Source: Candidatus Cloacimonetes bacterium 4572_55
Lineage (GTDB): Bacteria; 4572-55
Assembly (NCBI GenBank): GCA_002084765.1
Contig: NBMB01000003.1
Span: forward strand, 1 to 64,000
Length of the DNA stretch: 64,000 bases
Reading direction: 5' to 3'
Shown one piece after another: positions 18,280 to 27,090 of the stretch. Position 1 is the stretch's first letter, and the number at the start of each line of letters is the position of its first letter. Both the position numbers and the translations under genes were made by a program. Below the pieces are notes generated by a model. That model worked only from the letters and a program-made list of their open reading frames with translations. It made no database searches and had not been told where the DNA came from.

Positions 18280-18774
18280 TCATTCGACAACAACGTTGGT
18301 ATCGACGATCCAGGCGTCTGGAAATCCGTTGTTGCGGATGTAGTCACGAATATCTTCCGCCTCTTGTCGGGATCTGGCATTACCCATACGCACCTTCCAA
18401 AGCCCAGCGTCTTGCTCGACATACCCTTTCAGATTGAGCCTGTCCGCCGCGTTTTGGGCACTTGTCATCGCGCCGTCTTTCGTGGACATAGCCGAGATCT
18501 GAATCCGAAATCCAGGAACCGTGCGACCAGGAATCGCGCCCGAATCTACAGAGCCGCTCCCGCTCGATCCGGAATAATTCTCGGATGGCGTACCGCTAAC
18601 TGGATCGCCGGAGCCGATCCAAGAACCGCCTTCAGATCCGATCTGGCTCTGTTGCGTGTCGTCGTACATCTCAGAAATATTGGAAGGCGGGCTTCCCTCC
18701 TGCCTTGTGGTTTCGCATCCCATAACGGACATGACAAAAAATAAAAGCGCAATTGTCAGGATAAAGCGTTTCAT
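18280..18774 (-). CDS. SPOR-domain lipoprotein
   Basis: 164-aa lipoprotein. The signal peptide ends in the lipobox VMGC with Cys20; the middle (about 25-85) is Ser/Gly-rich linker; residues about 88-164 form a SPOR domain (FRIQISAMSTKDGA, then VRMGNARSRQEAEDIRDYI). SPOR domains bind denuded septal peptidoglycan glycan strands, so a role in the cell envelope or division is inferred. Start at 18774 rather than 18783, because GGAGG is 9 bases from the former but abuts the latter. A strong promoter lies at 18838-18866. Confidence 0.88.
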   Translation of the reverse strand: MKRFILTIALLFFVMSVMGCETTRQEGSPPSNISEMYDDTQQSQIGSEGGSWIGSGDPVSGTPSENYSGSSGSGSVDSGAIPGRTVPGFRIQISAMSTKDGAMTSAQNAADRLNLKGYVEQDAGLWKVRMGNARSRQEAEDIRDYIRNNGFPDAWIVDTNVVVE

Positions 18775-18837
18775 TTTGATCATTTCATTCCTCCATAATA
18801 AAATAGTAAAATAATAAAAGAGATCGATAGATCAGAA

Positions 18838-18866
18838 ATTATAAAAAAAATATGAGGCTGCGTCAA
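18838..18866 (-). promoter_or_regulatory. Sigma-70-type promoter of the SPOR lipoprotein gene
   Basis: Minus strand TTGACG (18861-18866), 17-base spacer, TATAAT (18838-18843). Predicted leader is about 57 bases. Confidence 0.7.
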
Positions 18867-18964
18867 AAAAAAGTAATTGTGGGTTTCACAAACTGAACCT
18901 ATTATATTCTGTCGTGTTTGTCAAGATATTTTCGATAACCGCTCGATAACCGGAGAAATACGAC

Positions 18965-20305
18965 ACGTTACAAGTCACTAATCTGTCCGATCAAAGCATT
19001 GCCTCAGCGATCCGACGTCTGGCTTTCCCAGCAATGGGAATCTCATTGTTCATCGGTCTATTCAATATTGTGGATTTTTTTTGGATCGGCAAATTGGGAT
19101 CAGAAGCTCTCGCCGGGGTGAGTGCTGCCATGTTTCTGATCTGGTGCGCCTATTCGGCGATGGATGTGTCGATGGTCGGAATCAATACGCTGGTATCGCA
19201 AAATATTGGTGCCGGGAATTTGGGCAGAGCCAATCGCGCAGGTACTATCGGGATAATCATTGGACTAATCGCAGCTTTTTTCGTGATGATCGTGGGATTG
19301 ACCGCTTATCCGACTCTTTTTCGATTTATGGACCTCGCTCCAGGCACCCAGGATCACGCGAGCCAATATTTCATCTGGTTCATTCTGGGTATCTCTGCCA
19401 CATTTACCTGGCGGAATTTCGCGGCTATTTTTCGAGGAAGCGGCGATACTCTCACCCCGATGCGGTTGATCGGCTTTGCGTTGATTTTGAACATTATTCT
19501 GGATCCCTTGTTTATGGTCGGATTCGGATGGGGCACAAAAGGATGCGCGATCGCCACAGTGTTGACCCATTTGATAATCGGAATCATAGGCGCGAGAATC
19601 CTACGCAGACGGGGATGGTCGTTTGGAATACAATCTTTTTATGATCCAAAGGACGATCTCTCGCCCTGGACTCTCGCTGGAAAAATCATCCGTATCGGCA
19701 TTCCTATGGGCTTGACCGGCTTTATTTTCAGTTTGGTTTACATCTTTCTGGCGCGCATTATTTCTCAATTTGGAACAGCTCCCATGGCCGCGATCGGAAT
19801 CGGACATCGAATAGAGTCCATCGTTTTTCTCGCGTGCATGGGTTTTTCTACAGCTGCCGCGACACTGGTCGGGCAAAATCTGGGCGCGGGGAAAATCAAA
19901 AAAGCGGAGGAGTCGGCGTGGAAATCAGTATTCTATCTGACTTTAGTCTTAACGCCGATTTCGCTCATTTTTATCTTGCTTCCCGAGCAAATCATGACTA
20001 TTTTTACAGACGACTTAAACGTGATCAGAGAAGGCGCGGACTACCTGAAGATCATCGGCGTCAGCGAGATCTTTATGGGCGCGGAGATTGTCCTGTTGCA
20101 ATCCTTCGGAGGCGCGGGTTACACCCTGATACCCACTCTTATCAGCGTGCCTCTCACAGTTGCGCGCTTGCCCCTGGCATATTTTCTGGCGATCTATCTT
20201 GGATACGGGCCATCGGGAATTTGGTGGGCAGTCGCCATGACATCTCTTGTTAAAGGAACAACCTTAGGCGTTCTGTTTAAGTTGGGATTATGGAAACGAA
20301 AATGA
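18965..20305 (+). CDS. MATE family efflux transporter, probable non-ATG start
   Basis: Na+- or H+-coupled multidrug/toxin exporter in the inner membrane. Twelve or so hydrophobic helices; conserved segments FPAMGISLFIGLFNIVDFFWIGKLG, GRANRAGTIG, FRGSGDTLTPM (about 155-165) and GRIIRIGIPMG-like are all present. The first ATG is at 19034, but this would delete the family's N-terminal cap. The same frame runs open upstream and encodes LQVTNLSDQSIASAIRRLAFPA before it. GGAGAA (18953-18958) sits 6 bases before an ACG at 18965-18967, which I take as the likely start, giving 446 aa. If only canonical starts are allowed, the gene is 19034-20305 (423 aa). Confidence 0.82.
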   Translation, partial: TLQVTNLSDQSIASAIRRLAFPAMGISLFIGLFNIVDFFWIGKLGSEALAGVSAAMFLIWCAYSAMDVSMVGINTLVSQNIGAGNLGRANRAGTIGIIIGLIAAFFVMIVGLTAYPTLFRFMDLAPGTQDHASQYFIWFILGISATFTWRNFAAIFRGSGDTLTPMRLIGFALILNIILDPLFMVGFGWGTKGCAIATVLTHLIIGIIGARILRRRGWSFGIQSFYDPKDDLSPWTLAGKIIRIGIPMGLTGFIFSLVYIFLARIISQFGTAPMAAIGIGHRIESIVFLACMGFSTAAATLVGQNLGAGKIKKAEESAWKSVFYLTLVLTPISLIFILLPEQIMTIFTDDLNVIREGADYLKIIGVSEIFMGAEIVLLQSFGGAGYTLIPTLISVPLTVARLPLAYFLAIYLGYGPSGIWWAVAMTSLVKGTTLGVLFKLGLWKRK

Positions 20306-20521
20306 AACAAGGGGCAACTGCCTTTTGGTCAGACTAAAATCGTTTTTTGTATTCAATAGGAAATAGAATCATTATATAACGATAACAAAATTCTTCAGGG
20401 AGGTGGGGAAATTAAGATTCATTGTTTATTATTGATACTGTTTAAAATTTATATTTTTGGATCAAATTTAAATGTTAATTCTGTTAATTGAGTTTAACTC
20501 GCATCAAGGAGTTCTTTTTTT

Positions 20522-23500
20522 ATGAGAAATTATAGACTTTCTGTCATTATTATGATCATTTTCCTCATGGGAACCCAGGCTCTCGGATTTGCCGACGAGC
20601 GTGTCGATGCCATTTTGGAAGAAACAGCCCTTACCCCATCTCTACTGGAAGATCTGGGCGTTCCCTATTCGCAAGAGACGACTTTGGACGATATTCGGGG
20701 TATCTTCCGAGTAGCAGTCGACGCCAATATTGACCTTTCGTTATTAGAAACACATCATATTCGGTACGCTTACGACTCGCATAGGCGGATGGTTCTTCGT
20801 GTCACAGAAAACAACGCCCATATCTTGAGAGCGCATCGCATACCAACTATGAGTATTTTTGCGCCTCTCCGTCACGCGGGGAGCGCACGGATCGACGTGG
20901 CGAGACGTGACCTTCGGGAAACCCTTTTAAGTCAGGGATTTGAGGACTCTCAGGAAATTCCATCCGGCTGGACCACAAGCAATTGGTCGCGGAATCATTG
21001 GCACATCAGTTCGAGCGAGTGCGGTCTGGAAGTCCCTGAGTTGAACCAAGAGCAATGGGCGTATTTCGGCGATTCCCAAAATTGCGACTTTGATCTCTAT
21101 TGGGTATACGGGACCTTATCCGCCCCTTCTATCGCAATTCCGCAAGACGCTGTGGTTGCCCTACTGATTTATCATTCGGTGTATCAGGGCGAAGGAGGGC
21201 GTCCCTACGACGACACATTCCCCCATGACGCGGCCTGGGTCGAAATAAATGGGAACCAAAATGTGGTGGATCAGGTCAGCTCAACTTCTGTGCAAAATGT
21301 GTGGGAAACCCGAGTTGTCAACCTGCTTGATTACGCGGGACAATCGATCCAAATCGATTGGAAATTTGATTCCAACGACGGGAACCAGAACTTATATTTG
21401 GGTTGGCAGATTGATTACGTATCTGTTCAATATTCCACAGACCCAAATTTTGAAGATTGCAATAATAACAACATACCGGACGAATTCGAGCCGGATTGCA
21501 ATGGAAATAGCGTACCGGATGAGTGCGATATTGCGGATGGAACCAGCATCGACATGAATGGAAACGGCATTCCTGACGAGTGCGAGGTAAACGGATTCGA
21601 TTACGGCGACGCGCCCGCGCCTTATCCCACCCTGTCTGCCGATAACGGCGCGTATCACGGCGTGGTAGAAGGCATCTATCTCGGCAATTCGGTCGATATA
21701 GATAGCGACGGTCAGCCCAGCGATACGGCAATCGGCGACGATACGGATTCTGACGGAGACGATGAGGACGGCGTCGAGTTTGAGACAGACCTTATTCCAA
21801 ACGAGCTTACTATCGTCACAATAACCGGATCCCCCGAGTGTTTTGTGAATTTCTGGATCGATTTGAATCAGGACGGGGACTGGGACGATGACCAGGAGCA
21901 GATTTTTATCGACGAATCCATAGGAACCGCTCAAGATTTCACACTTCCTGCAGGAGCGCAACCTGGAGTGACTTTTGCCAGAGTCAGGCTCACCTCTTAT
22001 AACCCGAATGGAGATCTCTCGCCCACTGGTATGGCTGCGGACGGCGAGGTAGAAGACTACCAAATCACGATCGGCGTTCCAGTTCCGACGTATGATTTTG
22101 GAGACGCCCCTTCTACCTTCCCCACACTTCTCAGCGACAACGGTGCCCGTCATGTCATTAATCCTGAGATTTATCTCGGATCGGGAATCAGTGCCGAAGA
22201 CGATGGGCAGCCTGGATCCGACGCGGATGGAGACGATCTGGACGACGGGGTTGCCTTTAATACGGATCTGACTCAAGGAGAGGCCGCGTCGATTACAGTG
22301 AACAGTTCTGTGTACGGAAATCTGAGCGCATGGATCGACTGGGATGGGGATGGCACATGGAGTGGAACAGAGGAAGAAATTTTTCAGGATCAACACATCC
22401 AATCCGGAGACAACATCCTCTCTTTCGACGTTCCTTACACCGCGCAAATCGGTGACACATACATCCGTTTTCGCTTTAGCACAGCGCAATTTATCTCCTA
22501 TGCTGGGGAAGTTCCGGACGGAGAAGTGGAGGATTATAAAGTCTCGATTCAAGAGGTCCCGCCAGGATATGATTTTGGCGACGCTCCAGACCCGTACCCG
22601 ACTCTACTGCAATTCGACGGCGCGCGGCATGCTATCGGAAGCGGCATTCTGCTCGGACAGCAAATCAACGACGAGGAAGATGGACAGCCCTCTAACGAAG
22701 CGGACGCGGACCAATATGACGATGGAGTTTCCACCCAGGATTTGAATTTGGTCGAAAATACCGCGCCCGTAATCTCGGTCGCTGTCGAAAATCCGACCGA
22801 CAATACCGCAACTTTGATCGGCTGGATCGACTATAACGGCGACGGCTCCTGGGGTCCAGCAACAGAGCAAGCTGGCGCACAAGTCGAGGCACAGTTCTCT
22901 GGATCGGTAGAGCTGATCTTCCCGACCATTCCGTTCAATTCGAGCCCTGCGACATTTGCCCGCTTCCGAATCAGCTCCGAAGCGTCCCCCCTTCTTTCCA
23001 CTGGCGAAGCGGTTGACGGCGAGGTCGAGGATTATCCAGTCACGATTTCGCAGCCAGCCTCTATCGGCGATTTGGTTTGGTTAGACAGCGACGCGGACGG
23101 TCTGCAAGACGATGACGAAATCGGATTTTCAGATGTGGTCGCAACGATCTACCGAGAAGATGACACGCCTCTGGATACCGTTCTCACAGACGTGAACGGC
23201 GCGTATGTATTTGATAACCTCGCCGCAGGTAACTATTATCTTCGTTTTACCGCGCCATCCGGCTATCTTTTTAGCCCCCAAGATCAAGGAGACGACGAGG
23301 CTCTGGATAGCGACGTCAATCCGACTAACGGAAAAACCGACGTGATCTCCACGGCACTGGGACAAGACCCAACCCATATCGACGCTGGGTTGTATCCAGT
23401 CGCGTTCCTCGGGGATTTTGTCTGGCAGGACTCTGACGCGGACGGGATTCAAGATTCCGAGGAGACCGGACTTTCCGGCGTCTCTATCCTTCTATATGAC

Positions 23501-26500
23501 GAGACCGACGATTTAATAGGGACTGCGTTATCAGATCAAACGGGTTCATACCAATTCAACACTCTGACTCCGGGTATCTATTCCTTGAAATTTCTCGCTC
23601 CTGACAATTACAACATCACGCTTCAGGATCAGGGAAACGACGACGCGGTTGACAGCGACGTGGATCCGACTACCGGCAAGATCGAATCCATTGATCTGAG
23701 TCCTGGAGAGAACAACGCCGCGCAGGACGCTGGGTTTTACGCGGATTTCGCTACAGTAGGGGACCGGGTCTGGCACGATCTAAACGCGGACGGTTTTCAG
23801 GATCCAAGCGAACTGGGTGCTCCAGATATAACGGTCAGGCTGTACGACGCGCAGGACGTCCTAATCGACACGGCATTGAGTCAGAGCGACGGCTCATACC
23901 AATTCTCCGAAGTAATTCAGGGCGATTATTATCTCCAATTTGTCCTCCCGGACCACTATATTTTCTCCCCAGCAAATCAATCCGCAGCTGGCGATACAAG
24001 CGACAGCGACGCGAATATTGCTACTGGCAAAACGGATATTTTCACACTGGGACCAGGCGATGTCGATACGAGTCTGGACGCGGGAGTTTATCAATGGTCC
24101 TCAGTGAGACCGTCTGCTTGGCATGATCTAAACGCAGATGGAATTCGAGATCAAAACGAGTCGGGAATATCGGGAATAACAATCGCGCTTTTTGACGACA
24201 CCGACGACGAAATCGGCGTGGGAACAACCGATAGTCAAGGAACGTATACCTTTGAAAATAAGGAGCCTGGAGAGTATTATCTACAGGCGACCATACCTGA
24301 GTCTCAGACAATCACGTTACAAGATCAAGGTGACGATGACAGGATTGACAGCGACGCGGATCAAGCCACTGGCAGGATGCCCGCATTTCTCCTGATTAGC
24401 GCGACTTTTGATACGACTCACGGCGTGGGTGTGAACGATAAACCAATTATCCTGACGACCGGATCCCATCTGGATTATGTCGAGGGAGACGGCGCAGTCG
24501 CGGTGGATCCGAGTCTGACGTTGAGCGATGACAATCCTGGGGATACCGCGATTGATAGCGCAAAAGTGTGGATCAGCGGGAATTATGCCCAGAATGAAGA
24601 CATACTGGGATTCTCGAACCAAAGGGATATCAGCGGCGTGTATGCGAACGGCGAGCTGATCCTGCAAGGAACGGCAAGCGAGGCGGATTATCAGGCTGCG
24701 CTACGCGGCGTGACCTATGAAAATATCGCTGTGGACAGTCCAGATATCAACATCCGCACAGTAAGCTTTGTCGCGTACGACCGATTGAGTCAGAGCAATC
24801 AAAGTATCCGGTTTATTGACATAGCACTTGGAAACGATCCGCCCGTCGCGACGGACGACACCGCGTCTACTCTTGAGGATACGCCAATCAATCTGTCGGT
24901 TTTGGCGAATGACTCGGATCCAAATGAGGACGATCTGCACATCAGTCTGGTGAGCGATCCCGCGCATGGAACCGCTGAAATTGTCTCCAATGATACCCAG
25001 ATTCTATACGAGCCAGACAATAATTTTAACGGCTCGGACACGCTGACTTACACGATCAGCGACAGCCCGGAGACTCGAGATGTGGATATTGGCACGGTTA
25101 TTGTCACAGTGATCGGTGTGAACGACCCGCCCCAATTTTTGAAAGGCGCAGACCAAGTCGTGGGTGAAGACGCGCCGATTCAAACAGTGGAAAGTTGGGC
25201 AACAGAAATCTCTGCAGGTCCGACCGACGACGAAATGGACCAAGCTCTTCTCTTTTTGATCGAGACCGATAATCCCGGACTTTTCAAGTCAGGACCGGAT
25301 ATCGATCCCATAACAGGAGACCTGACGTTTCAGTCCGAATCAGACTCTAACGGCGTGGCAACAGTGACTGTTCGGCTGCAAGACGACGGCGGCGTGGTGA
25401 ACAACGGTCAGGATATGTCCCCCGAGCAGACCTTTACCGTCACAGTCAATTCCGTCAACGACCAGCCGGTTGCGATGGACGATCTGTATAATACAGAAGA
25501 AGATACGCCGATCACATTCGATCCCCTGGAAAATGATTTTGACATCGATAACCAACTGGTTCCGAGTACCGTGACAATCTTGCTTGATCCGCTAAACGGC
25601 GAGGTCGAGGTCAACGCGGGGGACGGTAGTGTGACATATACGCCAAGTAGCCAATACAGCGGCGTCGATAGCCTTATGTATTCGGTAGAGGATGAAGCCG
25701 GAGCTGTCTCCAATCAGGCAACGATCGAGATATGGGTGGCGATGGTCAATGAGCGACCCGTCGCAACAGCTGACTCGGATACGACCTATGAAGATACTGA
25801 AACCCTCGTTAATGTGCTGGATAATGACTTTGATCCAGACCCAGAGGGAGGGCTGGTCGTCGAAACGCTTCGGATAGAAACCGCGCCAGTACACGGTTTG
25901 GCTACGATCCATGGCGATACGATTCGCTACCAACCCGATGAAAACTTTTTCGGCGTGGACTCTCTGTTCTACAGCGTCCAAGATAATTTCGGAGCGCGAT
26001 CCGACACGTCCCGCGTATGGATCATGGTGCACCCCGTGAACGACGCGCCAACTCTGACACTGGGTCAACCCGTGACCTTGGATGAGGATAGCGAGGAGTG
26101 GGTCCTTCCAGACTGGGCAACCCAAATCAGCGCGGGCGCGGATAATGAAATTGATCAATCCTTAACTCTTGAACTGTCCGTGGATAACGAAGTGCTTTTT
26201 TCCGAGCTACCGACAATAGACCTGGAAACCGGTGACTTGACTTTTACTCCAGCACCGGACTCCAACGGAATAGCGGTCGTCTCTGCGATCTTGAGAGACG
26301 ACGGTGGGTCGGATAACGGAGGCTTGGATAGTACCGAGGCGCAGAGTTTCACAATTACAATCAACCCTGTGAACGATCCGCCTTCGTTTGCTCCACAAGG
26401 ACCCATTGTGGTCTATGACGACGTCGGCGCGCAGACTGTAACCTCTTGGGCGACCGATATTTCCACAGGACCTCCAAACGAAGCGGATCAGGAACTGAAT

Positions 26501-26860
26501 TTCGAGATTACTGGAGATTTCAGCATGTTCCAGTCTGCGCCAGAGTTAGATCCGATAACCGGCGACTTGACTTTCACGCCCCGATACGGCTTTTCCGGCC
26601 AGGTCGATCTGACTGTGACCGTGACTGATGACGACAGCGGCGAAAATAGCTCCACCGAGACATTGGATATCCAGATCAAATTGATGGGCGACGTGAATGC
26701 CGACAACATAATCACCATATTTGACATAGCTATCATGCGGGACGCGATCCTGGGAATCGGTGATGGCCTGACGAGTTCTCAGCAGGAGCAAGCCGATATG
26801 AACCGAGATGGACTTGTCGATATTCGGGATATTGTTTTGAATGTCGACAAAATGAATTGA
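20522..26860 (+). CDS. Giant secreted surface protein: GEVED, SdrD B-like, cadherin-like repeats, dockerin
   Basis: 2112-aa exported protein with a signal peptide (1-24, ending LGFA). In order: a jellyroll-like N-terminal region (about 130-305); Asp/Asn-rich NGIPDEC motifs (about 320-355); three GEVED domains, each opening (Y/F)GDAP and closing DGEVEDY (about 359, 524, 683); four SdrD B-like domains opening GDxVWxDxxADG (about 848, 963, 1079, 1194); tandem cadherin/Ig-like domains with TLEDTP- and NDPPVATDD-type motifs (about 1320-2040); and a C-terminal type I dockerin (about 2053-2112) with two calcium loops, DVNADNIITIFD and DMNRDGLVDIRD. There is no type IX tail or LPXTG. Surface adhesion or assembly through a cohesin is inferred. 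AAGGAG lies 11 bases before the start. Confidence 0.9.
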   Translation: MRNYRLSVIIMIIFLMGTQALGFADERVDAILEETALTPSLLEDLGVPYSQETTLDDIRGIFRVAVDANIDLSLLETHHIRYAYDSHRRMVLRVTENNAHILRAHRIPTMSIFAPLRHAGSARIDVARRDLRETLLSQGFEDSQEIPSGWTTSNWSRNHWHISSSECGLEVPELNQEQWAYFGDSQNCDFDLYWVYGTLSAPSIAIPQDAVVALLIYHSVYQGEGGRPYDDTFPHDAAWVEINGNQNVVDQVSSTSVQNVWETRVVNLLDYAGQSIQIDWKFDSNDGNQNLYLGWQIDYVSVQYSTDPNFEDCNNNNIPDEFEPDCNGNSVPDECDIADGTSIDMNGNGIPDECEVNGFDYGDAPAPYPTLSADNGAYHGVVEGIYLGNSVDIDSDGQPSDTAIGDDTDSDGDDEDGVEFETDLIPNELTIVTITGSPECFVNFWIDLNQDGDWDDDQEQIFIDESIGTAQDFTLPAGAQPGVTFARVRLTSYNPNGDLSPTGMAADGEVEDYQITIGVPVPTYDFGDAPSTFPTLLSDNGARHVINPEIYLGSGISAEDDGQPGSDADGDDLDDGVAFNTDLTQGEAASITVNSSVYGNLSAWIDWDGDGTWSGTEEEIFQDQHIQSGDNILSFDVPYTAQIGDTYIRFRFSTAQFISYAGEVPDGEVEDYKVSIQEVPPGYDFGDAPDPYPTLLQFDGARHAIGSGILLGQQINDEEDGQPSNEADADQYDDGVSTQDLNLVENTAPVISVAVENPTDNTATLIGWIDYNGDGSWGPATEQAGAQVEAQFSGSVELIFPTIPFNSSPATFARFRISSEASPLLSTGEAVDGEVEDYPVTISQPASIGDLVWLDSDADGLQDDDEIGFSDVVATIYREDDTPLDTVLTDVNGAYVFDNLAAGNYYLRFTAPSGYLFSPQDQGDDEALDSDVNPTNGKTDVISTALGQDPTHIDAGLYPVAFLGDFVWQDSDADGIQDSEETGLSGVSILLYDETDDLIGTALSDQTGSYQFNTLTPGIYSLKFLAPDNYNITLQDQGNDDAVDSDVDPTTGKIESIDLSPGENNAAQDAGFYADFATVGDRVWHDLNADGFQDPSELGAPDITVRLYDAQDVLIDTALSQSDGSYQFSEVIQGDYYLQFVLPDHYIFSPANQSAAGDTSDSDANIATGKTDIFTLGPGDVDTSLDAGVYQWSSVRPSAWHDLNADGIRDQNESGISGITIALFDDTDDEIGVGTTDSQGTYTFENKEPGEYYLQATIPESQTITLQDQGDDDRIDSDADQATGRMPAFLLISATFDTTHGVGVNDKPIILTTGSHLDYVEGDGAVAVDPSLTLSDDNPGDTAIDSAKVWISGNYAQNEDILGFSNQRDISGVYANGELILQGTASEADYQAALRGVTYENIAVDSPDINIRTVSFVAYDRLSQSNQSIRFIDIALGNDPPVATDDTASTLEDTPINLSVLANDSDPNEDDLHISLVSDPAHGTAEIVSNDTQILYEPDNNFNGSDTLTYTISDSPETRDVDIGTVIVTVIGVNDPPQFLKGADQVVGEDAPIQTVESWATEISAGPTDDEMDQALLFLIETDNPGLFKSGPDIDPITGDLTFQSESDSNGVATVTVRLQDDGGVVNNGQDMSPEQTFTVTVNSVNDQPVAMDDLYNTEEDTPITFDPLENDFDIDNQLVPSTVTILLDPLNGEVEVNAGDGSVTYTPSSQYSGVDSLMYSVEDEAGAVSNQATIEIWVAMVNERPVATADSDTTYEDTETLVNVLDNDFDPDPEGGLVVETLRIETAPVHGLATIHGDTIRYQPDENFFGVDSLFYSVQDNFGARSDTSRVWIMVHPVNDAPTLTLGQPVTLDEDSEEWVLPDWATQISAGADNEIDQSLTLELSVDNEVLFSELPTIDLETGDLTFTPAPDSNGIAVVSAILRDDGGSDNGGLDSTEAQSFTITINPVNDPPSFAPQGPIVVYDDVGAQTVTSWATDISTGPPNEADQELNFEITGDFSMFQSAPELDPITGDLTFTPRYGFSGQVDLTVTVTDDDSGENSSTETLDIQIKLMGDVNADNIITIFDIAIMRDAILGIGDGLTSSQQEQADMNRDGLVDIRDIVLNVDKMN

Positions 26861-26917
26861 CGAATCTGAACGAATCAATCGGCTTTTTTGTCAAATTTTT
26901 GTCGAATTTATAATGGA

Positions 26918-26949
26918 AGACGCTCGGTGTTTTTTAACGCCGAGCGTCT
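26918..26949 (+). terminator. Terminator after the giant surface protein gene
   Basis: AGACGCTCGG pairs perfectly with CCGAGCGTCT, and TGTT/AACG extends the stem to 14 bp (one wobble) around a TTTT loop. A T-containing tail (TGTCTCTATTTT) follows. It is 58 bases after the stop. Confidence 0.75.
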
Positions 26950-27090
26950 GTCTCTATTTTCGATCAACAAACCATCGCAAATTAATAATTAAATATGTGA
27001 AGGAAATTACGTTTTCTACTCAAAACCCTGTTCTTCTCGCTTCCTGTGGCAAATTATTCAGGTTATAGCGAGATATAGGACTTTTTTAAT

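Noticed and set aside
21392-22552. 386-codon minus-strand open frame inside the giant surface protein gene
   Set aside because: It is the complement of the Asp/Gly-rich GEVED region; basic, Cys- and Ile-rich composition with no family resemblance and no ribosome-binding site.
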